Shown in pieces: positions 33,406 to 41,231 of a stretch of DNA of 64,000 nt; position 1 is the stretch's first letter; every line of letters starts with the position of its first letter. The notes under the pieces were generated by a model. It saw nothing but the letters and a program-made list of their open reading frames with translations. It was not told the origin of the DNA and ran no database searches. This DNA comes from Sphingopyxis sp. H053 (GTDB taxonomy: Bacteria; Pseudomonadota; Alphaproteobacteria; Sphingomonadales; Sphingomonadaceae). The stretch lies in contig NZ_LNRU01000001.1 in the NCBI RefSeq assembly GCF_001468225.1, positions 62,001 to 126,000 of the forward strand, in the 5' to 3' direction. Both the position numbers and the translations under genes were made by a program.

Positions 33406-33945
33406 ATGCATAAGGGTCTGATCGCGGGCGTTGCACTTGCCTTGGCGATGCTTCCGGGCGCGGTCCGGGCGCAAGAGGGCGAGAAGTTCGACTGCGTCGT
33501 CACGTCGGTCCCGATCGGCACCAAGAATTCGATCGGTCTCGCGATGGCCGGTGGCGGCGACGAAGCATCGCGCGAGGCGCTGTTCAAACAGCTTGGCGCG
33601 GTCACCGACGATTGCGTGACGCGCCATGGCATCGCCGCCGAACAAAAGAGTGTCTATTTCGACTACAGCCTCGCGCGCATTTCGCGCGAATGGCTGATGG
33701 GCGATATCGCAAAACTTGGCCTGGCGAGTGTGATCGTCGACAAGGCGCTCGATTTCGGGCCCGGCGGCGCGAACCCCGATCTGTCGGGCGACATGACCGA
33801 GGATCAGATCATGAAGATCGTCCAGGCCTATATCGAAAGCGGTGTCGACATCGAAAAGGTCGACGGCGCCGCCTGGGAAAAGGTCGGCGCTTATGCCGCC
33901 GCGACCTCGATCTACTGGAACAAGCGCAAGCTGCTCGCCTTCTGA
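33406..33945 (+). CDS. Exported protein of unknown function after fabG
   Basis: The protein has 179 residues with the signal peptide MHKGLIAGVALALAMLPGAV and cleavage after VRAQ. Two cysteines (KFDCVVTS and TDDCVTRH) are spaced like those of the protein at 31904-32509. The C-terminal stretch GAYAAATSIYWNKRKLLAF is basic. No domain was recognised. It follows fabG by 34 bases and is probably in its transcript. GC content is normal for the window. It is followed by a hairpin that separates it from the convergent receptor gene. Confidence 0.75.
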   Translation: MHKGLIAGVALALAMLPGAVRAQEGEKFDCVVTSVPIGTKNSIGLAMAGGGDEASREALFKQLGAVTDDCVTRHGIAAEQKSVYFDYSLARISREWLMGDIAKLGLASVIVDKALDFGPGGANPDLSGDMTEDQIMKIVQAYIESGVDIEKVDGAAWEKVGAYAAATSIYWNKRKLLAF

Positions 33946-33953
33946 ACCCGAAC

Positions 33954-33984
33954 GGGCCGGATCCGGCTGAACCGGACCCGGCCC
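33954..33984. terminator. Hairpin between convergent genes
   Basis: GGGCCGGATCCGG (33954-33966) pairs with CCGGACCCGGCCC (33972-33984), 12 of 13 bases, loop 5. There is no T-run on either side, so it may be an intrinsic-type hairpin acting with Rho, or an extragenic palindrome. Confidence 0.5.
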
Positions 33985-34006
33985 TCGGGACGAGCGGAGA
34001 GAGGGG

Positions 34007-36130
34007 TTAGAAGCTCGCCCGGGCTGTCAGCCGGAAATCGCGTCCGGCCAGTGGCACATAATCCTTGGTAAAGCTGGCGTGGCGGCGCGCTTCGACGTCG
34101 AAGATATTGTTCGCCGACAGGCTGAGCGTCAGATTTTTCGTGTCGGGGAGCGGGCGCCAGCTGATCGAGGCGTTGACCAAAGTGAAGCCGTCGGTCGGCG
34201 TCTCGAACTGCGCGACGCGCGTCTGGTGGTCGGTCCATTCGACCTCGACGCGCGCGTCGACACGTTCGCCTTGTGCTTCGAGCCCGCCCAGCACGCGGAG
34301 CGCCGGGATGCGCGGCACGTTACGGTCGAGCCCGGCATTCTTGATCTTCGCGCGCGTCATGTCGGCGGTGACGTCGCCGACGATGTTGAACCCGCCGATC
34401 TGCGCCAGCCGTGCGCTTGCTTCGGCCTCGAAGCCATAGACGCGTGCATCGCGCTGGAAATACTGGAAGACGGGCAGTTCATCCTCTTCCGCGCCGGTCG
34501 CCGCCGAATAGATGAAATTGTCGAACCAGTTCGAATAGCCGGTGAGGCTGAGGTTGAAGGCGTCGGTCTTGATCTTGAACGAGGCTTCGGCGCCCCAGTT
34601 CGATTCGCGCTTCAAATTCGGGTCGCCCAGCTCGAAGCTCTGCGTCGCGATGTGCGGACCGTTCGACAGCAGCTCCTCGGCCGACGGCGCACGGACCGCG
34701 CGCGACACCGAGACGCCGAATTTCGCGCCCTCGAATATGTCGTAGGTCGCGCCGAGCGCGCCCGAAAAGCTGTCGAAATTGCGTTCGAAACCCAGCGTGT
34801 GGGCGCGGACATTGGTCTTTTCGTACCGCGCCGCGGCTTCGAGCCCGAGCGGGCCCATCGTATATTCCTGCAGCGTGAAGAGCGCGAACTGGTCGGTCAG
34901 GTTGTGGGGCACGAACGCCTCGGCGCCGATCGCGTCAAAGTCGCGATGGCTATACTGCACGCCGCTCGCGCCGCGCCAGCCGCCGCGGTCGTTCTGCGCC
35001 AGCTCGATCCGGCCTTCGATGCCCTGGTTGGTGAAGATGGTGCCGACCTCGTCGCCCTCGAACTCGGTGTGCTTGTAATCGGCAAAGCCCGCACGGACGC
35101 GCAGCTTGTCGAAGAAGCCGTCGCCCAACTCGACTTCGCCGCGAAGATCCGCGCGCCACTGCTTCAAGCCGATGGTGACGGGACCTTCGCCATGGTCATG
35201 ACCGCCTTCTTCCTCGCCGCCATGGTCATGCGCGGTGTTCGGGCGGTCGGGCACACCATAATTGGAGTCGAAATAGCCGATCGATATGCCGAGCTGGCCA
35301 CCTTCGTTGATCAGCGACAGGCCGCCGCCGGCGGTCCACGTCTCGCTCTGCGTGTTGTCGATCTTGCCGCGCTTGCCCGCCTGTTCGGTCAGCTCGGCCG
35401 CCTCGTCGGGATGCCCGTCCTCGATCTCATGCTCGGCAAGGTGGAGCAGATCCCCGCGAATGCCGGGAGCATAGACGAAGCCGCCGCTGCGGGCGTCGCC
35501 CGTCTTGCGCCAGCTGCCGTCGAGATGCGCGACGATCTGCGGGCTCAGCGCGACGTCGATCGAGCTGCCGATGTTGCGGTCGTTCGCGGCGGTCGCATAG
35601 CCGCCGATCGCATCGATATGGACATGATCGGTCGGAACCTTGCGCGGGATGCGGCGGTCGAACATGTTCACCGCGCCGCCGATCGCCTGGCTGCCGAACA
35701 GCAGCACCGCGGGGCCGCGCAGAATCTCGATGCGTTCCACGGTCAGCGGGTCGATGGTGACCGCATGGTCGGCGGAGGTGTTCGACGCGTCGATCGACCC
35801 GATGCCGTCGGTGAGCACGCGCACGCGCTCGCCCGAAAAGCCGCGGAGCACGGGGCGCGAAGCGCCGGGCGAGAAGCTCGTCGCCGACACGCCCGGCTGG
35901 CGGGTGAGCGTGTCGCCGATCTGCCCGCGAATGTCGCGCGCCAGCTCGTCGCCTTCGAGCACCGATACATTGCCGAGGATATCGAGGCTACGGACATAGG
36001 GCGCGGTGACGACGATCGGCTCGCCGGTGTGCACATCGTCGTCGCTGCCCGCGGCGGCGCGGTCCTGCGCGTACGCGGGGGCGGCGAGGAAGAGGGCAAA
36101 GGTGAAACCGGCGGAGCAAAGCAAACGCAT
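34007..36130 (-). CDS. TonB-dependent receptor, ZnuD-like (candidate zinc uptake)
   Basis: The protein has 707 residues with a signal peptide (FALFLAAPAYAQ), a TonB-box-like EPIVVTAP (37-44), a plug (QPGVSATSFSPGASRPVLRG, then VERIEILRGPAVLLFGSQAI) and a barrel ending in FRLTARASF. Two loops are rich in metal ligands: HLAEHEIEDGH at 230-240 and HDHGGEEEGGHDHG at 301-314. His-rich extracellular loops of this kind are found in ZnuD, the zinc receptor of Neisseria. This, together with a candidate Zur-type site upstream, argues for zinc or a related divalent metal. The ATG at 36130 is the only good start. Confidence 0.78.
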   Translation of the reverse strand: MRLLCSAGFTFALFLAAPAYAQDRAAAGSDDDVHTGEPIVVTAPYVRSLDILGNVSVLEGDELARDIRGQIGDTLTRQPGVSATSFSPGASRPVLRGFSGERVRVLTDGIGSIDASNTSADHAVTIDPLTVERIEILRGPAVLLFGSQAIGGAVNMFDRRIPRKVPTDHVHIDAIGGYATAANDRNIGSSIDVALSPQIVAHLDGSWRKTGDARSGGFVYAPGIRGDLLHLAEHEIEDGHPDEAAELTEQAGKRGKIDNTQSETWTAGGGLSLINEGGQLGISIGYFDSNYGVPDRPNTAHDHGGEEEGGHDHGEGPVTIGLKQWRADLRGEVELGDGFFDKLRVRAGFADYKHTEFEGDEVGTIFTNQGIEGRIELAQNDRGGWRGASGVQYSHRDFDAIGAEAFVPHNLTDQFALFTLQEYTMGPLGLEAAARYEKTNVRAHTLGFERNFDSFSGALGATYDIFEGAKFGVSVSRAVRAPSAEELLSNGPHIATQSFELGDPNLKRESNWGAEASFKIKTDAFNLSLTGYSNWFDNFIYSAATGAEEDELPVFQYFQRDARVYGFEAEASARLAQIGGFNIVGDVTADMTRAKIKNAGLDRNVPRIPALRVLGGLEAQGERVDARVEVEWTDHQTRVAQFETPTDGFTLVNASISWRPLPDTKNLTLSLSANNIFDVEARRHASFTKDYVPLAGRDFRLTARASF

Positions 36131-36175
36131 AAGGGGAGAGTCCTGTTGTTATGGCGACCTGTCGGCGCACCCAGT

Positions 36176-36194
36176 AATGATATACTGTTACAAT
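36176..36194. promoter_or_regulatory. Candidate Zur-type operator
   Basis: AATGATATACTGTTACAAT is an AT-rich 19-base imperfect palindrome centred at 36185 in otherwise GC-rich DNA, 46-64 bases upstream of the ZnuD-like receptor start. From memory, it matches about 14 of 18 positions of the alphaproteobacterial Zur consensus (AATGTTATA-N-TATAACATT). It could also affect the divergent cysK gene, whose start lies about 125 bases away. Confidence 0.42.
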
Positions 36195-36318
36195 CGCAAC
36201 CCTTGAGGTGGTCCCGGGCTGTCGTTCGTCGGACGTCGATGCCCGTTGGTCGACAAAGGCCGAACATTGACAGGGCAAGCGAAGCTGTCTTGCGGGGCTG
36301 CGGGCGGCGCCCTAGATC

Positions 36319-37314
36319 ATGCGCATGACTATTGCTGCAAACAGCCTCGACCTCATCGGCAACACCCCGCTGGTGCTGCTCAAGGGGCCGAGCGAAGCCA
36401 CCGGCTGTGAAATCTGGGGCAAGTGCGAATATGCCAACCCCGGCGGATCGGTGAAGGACCGCGCCGCGCTCTATATTGTCCGCGATGCCGAAGCGAACGG
36501 CAGCCTGCGTCCCGGCGGTACGATCGTCGAGGGCACCGCGGGCAACACCGGCATCGGGCTGGCGCTCGTCGGCAATGCATTGGGCTACAAGACGATCATC
36601 GTCATGCCCGACAACCAGAGCGCCGAGAAAATGGCGACGATCCGCGCGCTGGGTGCCGAACTGGTGCTCGTCCCACCCGCGCCCTTCGCCAACCCCGGCC
36701 ATTTCGTCCACACCTCGCGCCGCATCGCCGAGGAAACCGACAATGCGATCTGGGCCAACCAGTTCGACAATATCGCCAACCGCAAATCGCACATCTTCGG
36801 CACCGCCGAAGAGATATGGGAGCAGATGGACGGCCGCATCGACGGCTTCACCTGCGCGGCGGGCACAGGCGGCACGATCGCGGGCACCGGGCTCGGGCTG
36901 AAGGCGCATAATTCCGACGTCGTCATTGCGCTCACCGATCCGCATGGCGCCGGGCTCTATAATTATTATCAGTGCGGCGAGCTGCGCGCCGAAGGCAATA
37001 GCGTTGCCGAAGGGATCGGTCAGAACCGCATCACCGCCAACCTCGACGGCGCGCCGATCGATACGCAGTTCCGCATCTCGGATGCCGAGGGGCTCGCGGT
37101 GGTCCGCCAACTGCTGGACGAAGAGGGGCTATGTCTCGGCCTGTCGTCGGGGATCAACGTCGCCGGGGCGATGGCGCTCGCGCGGCAGCTGGGTCCGGGC
37201 AAGCGCATTGCAACCATCCTCTGCGACAGCGGGTTTCGCTATCTCTCGACGCTCTACAACCCCGAATGGCTGGCGAGCAAAGGACTGGAGACGCCAAAGG
37301 AGACGGCGGCATGA
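36319..37314 (+). CDS. cysK: Cysteine synthase A-type PLP enzyme
   Basis: The protein has 331 residues. The PLP lysine is Lys46 in NPGGSVKDRAAL; the phosphate loop is GTAGNTGIGL and TGGTIAG is intact. It forms cysteine from O-acetylserine and sulfide. CysK and CBS-like variants share these motifs, and the tail (CDSGFRYLSTLYNPEWL) fits bacterial cysteine synthase A. A second ATG two codons in (36325) is possible. It overlaps the next gene by four bases (ATGA). Confidence 0.9.
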   Translation: MRMTIAANSLDLIGNTPLVLLKGPSEATGCEIWGKCEYANPGGSVKDRAALYIVRDAEANGSLRPGGTIVEGTAGNTGIGLALVGNALGYKTIIVMPDNQSAEKMATIRALGAELVLVPPAPFANPGHFVHTSRRIAEETDNAIWANQFDNIANRKSHIFGTAEEIWEQMDGRIDGFTCAAGTGGTIAGTGLGLKAHNSDVVIALTDPHGAGLYNYYQCGELRAEGNSVAEGIGQNRITANLDGAPIDTQFRISDAEGLAVVRQLLDEEGLCLGLSSGINVAGAMALARQLGPGKRIATILCDSGFRYLSTLYNPEWLASKGLETPKETAA

Positions 37315-37706
37315 GCGTGCGGATCGAAATTCCTTCGTCCCCAAAAGAGGCGCCGCCGCCACCCCCCACCGCGCCCGTCGACGACACGATACGCCGCTTG
37401 CAGATCGGCATCGCCGGGGTGCTCACGGTGTTGCTGCTCGTCGGCATGGCCGGGTTGATCGGTGATCGCGCCCGGGAAAGCGCGGCCGGCGACACCGCCG
37501 CCACCGCCGAAGTCAAAATGCCGGGCGATGAAGAGAAAACCAGCGGCGCGCCGCTTGAGGAACTGGGCGTTCAGGCGGTGTCGCCCTCGTCGAAGGATGA
37601 AAATGCCGCGACCCCGGTAAAGGTGCCACAGGCCGCCCCATCGGCGACCGTGCCCGACCTCGAACCCGATCCTGCACTCCAGCGCGCGCGCCAGTCGAAC
37701 CAGTGA
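37311..37706 (+). CDS. Single-pass membrane protein of unknown function
   Basis: The protein has 131 residues. A Pro-rich N-terminus (EAPPPPPTAPVDD) precedes one transmembrane helix (IGIAGVLTVLLLVGMAGLIG, about residues 33-52). The remainder is a probably disordered, Pro/Ala/Glu-rich periplasmic tail (roughly 60-131). No domain was recognised. The gene is coupled at both ends: ATGA overlap with cysK and GTGA overlap with the following membrane-protein gene. Confidence 0.7.
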   Translation: MSVRIEIPSSPKEAPPPPPTAPVDDTIRRLQIGIAGVLTVLLLVGMAGLIGDRARESAAGDTAATAEVKMPGDEEKTSGAPLEELGVQAVSPSSKDENAATPVKVPQAAPSATVPDLEPDPALQRARQSNQ

Positions 37707-38866
37707 CGGCGGCATCGCGCCGGCCCGTGCTGCGCGCTTTCATGATAGCTGCCACGATCGTCGCGCTGGCCTGGGTCGCGGGCGGGCAGGCGCTGCTCGG
37801 CCGGATCGATCCGGCGCTTGCGATCCCGCTGCTCGCGCCGCCGATGCTGCTTTTGGCCTGGTGGCAGCGCGGTGAGCCCGTCGCGGCGCGGCGGCTCGCT
37901 TGCCTTCTCACTCTCGCGCTTGTGGCGATAACGCAGGCTCTGCTTGGCGTCGTTCTCGCCGGATCGGCGGCGTGGTTGCAGCTGCTCCTGGCGATCATAG
38001 CGGGGGGCATCGCGGCTTGGCTCGCGGACAGGATCATCCAATGGCGCAGCCCGAGTAAATTGCTGTCGTGGCTCGCCGGATTTCTGCTCGTGGTCGGCTG
38101 GTTCGGGGCGGGGCACGCGCTGCTCGCGACCCTCTATCGGCCCGCGTCGGCTTCGGCGGGCGCGCCTGCCGTCACCATGCTCACCGGCCTGCCGCTGCGC
38201 TGGTCGGCAAGCCCGAGCATTGCGGCGATGATCGCCGAAGGGACGAATGACGATCCGGCGCTCGCGCGGCTGGCGGCGGCGGGGCCGGTGTCGCTGGTCG
38301 ACAGCCTCGCCGATCATGTGCCGCCGCCGGGCGGGACTCTGTTGATCGCGCACCCGCGCGCGCTGGCGCCGCAGGAACTGGTCGCGATCGATGCGTTCGT
38401 GCGGGGCGGCGGGCGCGCGGTCGTACTCGCCGATGCGCTGTCGGGCTGGCCGGCGCGCCATCCGCTCGGCGATCCGCGCAACGCGCCGGTGACGAGCCTG
38501 CTCACGCCGCTGCTCGACCATTGGGGCGTGACGCTGGGCGCCGCGCCCGCCGGGGAGAGCAAGCCGCTGCCGGTCGATGTCGATGACGCGCGCCTGCGCC
38601 TGTTCAGTGCGGGGCGCCTGGATCGTCTGCCGCCGGCGTGCCGCGCCTACGCCGGTCGCCGCGTTGCGCAATGCTGGATAGGGCAGGGCGAGGTCTGGCT
38701 GGCGGGCGATGCCGATCTGCTCTTCACGCCGCTCTGGCAACCGCTCGTTCCGGGCGCGTCGCACCTGCGCCAAGCCGATACGATGGAGTGGCTTTCGGCC
38801 CGCCTGTGGCGCGGTGCCGGAAACAGCTTGCTTCATCCGCTCTGGATTCGCGCCAGTACCACCTGA
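37703..38866 (+). CDS. Polytopic membrane protein with GldG/DUF4350-like domain
   Basis: The protein has 387 residues from the GTG at 37703. The first 150 residues contain about five hydrophobic helices. The rest looks like a soluble alpha/beta domain (LLIAHPRALAPQELVAIDAF, then GGGRAVVLADAL) resembling the glutamine-amidotransferase-like domain of GldG and DUF4350 proteins. Its role is unknown; homologues accompany ABC-type gliding or export systems, but no ATPase gene is next to it here. It closes a cysK-coupled three-gene unit and precedes the dcw cluster by 276 bases. Confidence 0.6.
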   Translation: MTAASRRPVLRAFMIAATIVALAWVAGGQALLGRIDPALAIPLLAPPMLLLAWWQRGEPVAARRLACLLTLALVAITQALLGVVLAGSAAWLQLLLAIIAGGIAAWLADRIIQWRSPSKLLSWLAGFLLVVGWFGAGHALLATLYRPASASAGAPAVTMLTGLPLRWSASPSIAAMIAEGTNDDPALARLAAAGPVSLVDSLADHVPPPGGTLLIAHPRALAPQELVAIDAFVRGGGRAVVLADALSGWPARHPLGDPRNAPVTSLLTPLLDHWGVTLGAAPAGESKPLPVDVDDARLRLFSAGRLDRLPPACRAYAGRRVAQCWIGQGEVWLAGDADLLFTPLWQPLVPGASHLRQADTMEWLSARLWRGAGNSLLHPLWIRASTT

Positions 38867-38984
38867 GTCGGGCGTATCCGCCCCGATTTACCCCGATCGA
38901 AGCCTGTCCCGCAGTGCCGCTGTGCGCCGTGGGACCGGTATTTACCCAATTCGGAGGTCTTTTTGCGGCAAATGGGGGTCAGAT

Positions 38985-39029
38985 TCCCTATTTCACCCTA
39001 AATTACCCCTTTTCACCCCGATCTATAGT
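38985..39029. promoter_or_regulatory. Phased CCC repeats, candidate MraZ operator with promoter
   Basis: Four NCCC tracts begin at 38985, 38995, 39005 and 39015, exactly 10 bases apart, each separated by A/T-rich bases. On the other strand they read GGGT/GGGA repeats with 10-base phasing, the pattern of MraZ boxes known upstream of dcw clusters. TATAGT at 39024-39029 could be the -10 box, so the array would cover the -35 region. It lies about 115-160 bases upstream of mraZ. The rest of the 276-base gap shows no gene. Confidence 0.6.
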
Positions 39030-39142
39030 TGATACTCAGGAATCGGAGAGGGGCATTCTCCACCCGTGCCGAACCAGCTGGAATCATGCGATTTCGGAGA
39101 CGGGGAAGTTTTGCCCGGTGGCGCGATACGGGGGGCAGAGCG

Positions 39143-39643
39143 ATGGCGATTGTGACGCCCGGCCAGTATGCGGGCACCAGCTTTGCCGCGATCGATGGCA
39201 AGGGGCGCATCGCCGTCCCCTCACAATTCCGCAACAATGTGCCCCTCATTGCGGACGGCCAGCGCGTGCTTTGGGTCGGTTTCCACGAAAAGCTGCCCTG
39301 CCTCGTCGCCTATGGCCAGGATCAATATGACCGGCTGAACGGCGAGATCGAACGCGACCGCGAAACCGCGCGGCTGCGCAACCTCGACTTCGACGAAGAT
39401 GCCGAGTTCAAGAAGCGCTTCAGCTACACCGAGCCATACACGCTCGACGACAGCGGTCGCTTCCTTCCCAGCTTTATCCACCGCGACCGCGTCGGCGATG
39501 CCGGCGCGACGGCTTTTGTGGGCTCGGGTCGCCGCCTCGAAATCTGGTGGTTGCCGGCCTTGGCCGAATGCGCCGAGGCGGACCCGGTGTTGCAGCGCCT
39601 CGCCGCTTCATGGGACGCGACCAAAGGGAAGGGGCGCAAGTGA
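39143..39643 (+). CDS. mraZ: MraZ, AbrB-fold regulator of the division cluster
   Basis: The protein has 166 residues from the ATG at 39143, with GGGGGCAG upstream. Two AbrB-like repeats are visible: [18 protein letters not shown] and [19 protein letters not shown] (the D-x-K/S-G-R-x2-P/LP core). MraZ forms a ring and binds repeats in the promoter of its own operon, usually repressing it. The frame is open upstream to 39029, but that stretch is not part of the family. The stop overlaps the GTG of rsmH. Confidence 0.95.
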   Translation: MAIVTPGQYAGTSFAAIDGKGRIAVPSQFRNNVPLIADGQRVLWVGFHEKLPCLVAYGQDQYDRLNGEIERDRETARLRNLDFDEDAEFKKRFSYTEPYTLDDSGRFLPSFIHRDRVGDAGATAFVGSGRRLEIWWLPALAECAEADPVLQRLAASWDATKGKGRK

Positions 39644-40623
39644 CCGACCTTCCCCCCGAACTCCCTCGGGACCCCCGCCACGATCCGGTCCTCCGTGAAG
39701 AAGTCCTCGCCGCACTTGCCATCGCCCCGGGCGAGCGCCACGTCGACGCGACCTTCGGCGCCGGCGGCTACACGCGTGCGATGCTCGTTGCGGGCGCCGA
39801 CGTCATCGCCTGCGACCGCGACCCTGACGCGATTGCCGACGGGCAGGCGCTCGTCGAGGAAGCCGGCGGCAAGCTGACTTTGATCCACGGCCGCTTCGGC
39901 GAGATCGACCGGCTGCTTGCCGAACGCGGGATCGACGCGGTCGACGGCATCACGTTCGACATCGGCGTGTCGTCGATGCAGCTCGACCAGGGTGAGCGCG
40001 GCTTTTCGTTCCAGAAGGACGGCCCGCTCGACATGCGCATGGCGCAGGAGGGCGAAAGCGCCGCCGACTGGCTGAACAGCGCCGACGAGCATGTCATCGC
40101 CGACGTGCTCTTCCATTATGGCGACGAACGCCAGTCGCGCCGCGTCGCGCGCGCGATCGTCGCGGCGCGTCCGCTCACCCGCACCGGCGAGCTGGCGACG
40201 GTGATCCGCAAGGCGCTGCGCCATCCGCCCGGCGCGCCCAAGGATCCCTCGACCAAGAGCTTTCAGGCGATCCGCATCCATGTGAACGGCGAGCTCGACG
40301 AGCTGATCGCGGGCCTCAACGCCGCCGAGCGCCTGCTGCGTCCCGGCGGACGGCTCGCCGTCGTCAGCTTCCACAGCACCGAGGACCGCATTGTGAAGAA
40401 CTTCCTGCGCGAACGTAGCGGTGGCGATGCCGCGGGTTCGCGCCACCGGCCCGCGCCGCTCCCTCTGGCGCGGGCCGCAACTTTCGAAACCCCGGCGCGC
40501 AAGGTGCGCCCGGGCAAGGCCGAAGAGGCGCGCAACCCGCGCGCGCGTTCGGCGACGCTGCGCAGTGCGATCCGGACATCCGCTCCGGCCCATTCGACGA
40601 TCAAGGAGGCGATGTCATGCTGA
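39640..40623 (+). CDS. rsmH: 16S rRNA m4C1402 methyltransferase
   Basis: The protein has 327 residues from the GTG at 39640 (GTGA overlap with mraZ). The SAM site is [15 protein letters not shown] and the conserved family motif is [21 protein letters not shown], continuing GPLDMRM. The end [20 protein letters not shown] is also typical. It methylates N4 of cytidine 1402 of 16S rRNA. It is the second gene of the dcw cluster and overlaps ftsL by seven bases. Confidence 0.97.
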   Translation: MTDLPPELPRDPRHDPVLREEVLAALAIAPGERHVDATFGAGGYTRAMLVAGADVIACDRDPDAIADGQALVEEAGGKLTLIHGRFGEIDRLLAERGIDAVDGITFDIGVSSMQLDQGERGFSFQKDGPLDMRMAQEGESAADWLNSADEHVIADVLFHYGDERQSRRVARAIVAARPLTRTGELATVIRKALRHPPGAPKDPSTKSFQAIRIHVNGELDELIAGLNAAERLLRPGGRLAVVSFHSTEDRIVKNFLRERSGGDAAGSRHRPAPLPLARAATFETPARKVRPGKAEEARNPRARSATLRSAIRTSAPAHSTIKEAMSC

Positions 40624-41231
40624 TGGCGGCCCGCAAGCTCCAGGGGATCGGCCTGGTCCTGCTCGTGCTCATCTTCGCGATGATGCTCTATCCCGTGTCG
40701 CTCAAAGTCGCGGCGACGCGCAGCGAACTGACGCGCATCGAAAAGCAGATCGACCGCACGCGCGACAACATCCGCTACCTCGAGTCCGAACTCGCGGTGC
40801 GCGCCTCGATGCGCCAGCTCGAACAGTGGAACGCCGACACCTTTGGCTATTCGGCACCCGATGCGGGGCAATATCTGGCGAGCGAGCGCCAGCTTGCGTC
40901 GCTCGACCGCCTGCCGCGCGCCCGCGGCGCCAACGAGGTCGCGCCGGTACTGATGGCGATGGTGTCGCCCGTCGGCACGCCCGCCGTCAGTGCGCCGAAA
41001 GAAAGCCCGGTCGCCGGCAAGATCACCGCCGTGAAGCCCGTCACTGCCAAGCCCGTCGTGCTCGCACAGGCCGACACCGCCATCCGCAGCGACGTGACGC
41101 CGCGGATGGCGCCGACGCGCCGCCGCGAACAATTGAAGATGATCGAGGACCAGTTGCTCGCCGAATCGACACTCGCCGATCTCAAGCGTGCCGCGGCGGT
41201 CGAAGCGGCAGGAGGCAAGTCCGGCCGATGA
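40617..41231 (+). CDS. ftsL: Cell-division protein FtsL-like
   Basis: The protein has 204 residues: a single transmembrane helix ([20 protein letters not shown], about residues 10-29) and a coiled-coil region ([20 protein letters not shown]) of the FtsL/DivIC type. It has the right position between rsmH and ftsI. The sequence family diverges quickly, so the call rests on position plus topology. A C-terminal extension of about 100 residues, rich in Pro, Ala and Val, follows the coiled coil. The ATG at 40617 (with another at 40623) lies within the end of rsmH. Confidence 0.85.
   Translation: MLMAARKLQGIGLVLLVLIFAMMLYPVSLKVAATRSELTRIEKQIDRTRDNIRYLESELAVRASMRQLEQWNADTFGYSAPDAGQYLASERQLASLDRLPRARGANEVAPVLMAMVSPVGTPAVSAPKESPVAGKITAVKPVTAKPVVLAQADTAIRSDVTPRMAPTRRREQLKMIEDQLLAESTLADLKRAAAVEAAGGKSGR

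Noticed and set aside
34079-36328. Plus-strand open frame of 749 codons opposite the ZnuD-like receptor
   Set aside because: The minus-strand protein has a signal peptide, plug and barrel; the plus-strand frame is a shadow.
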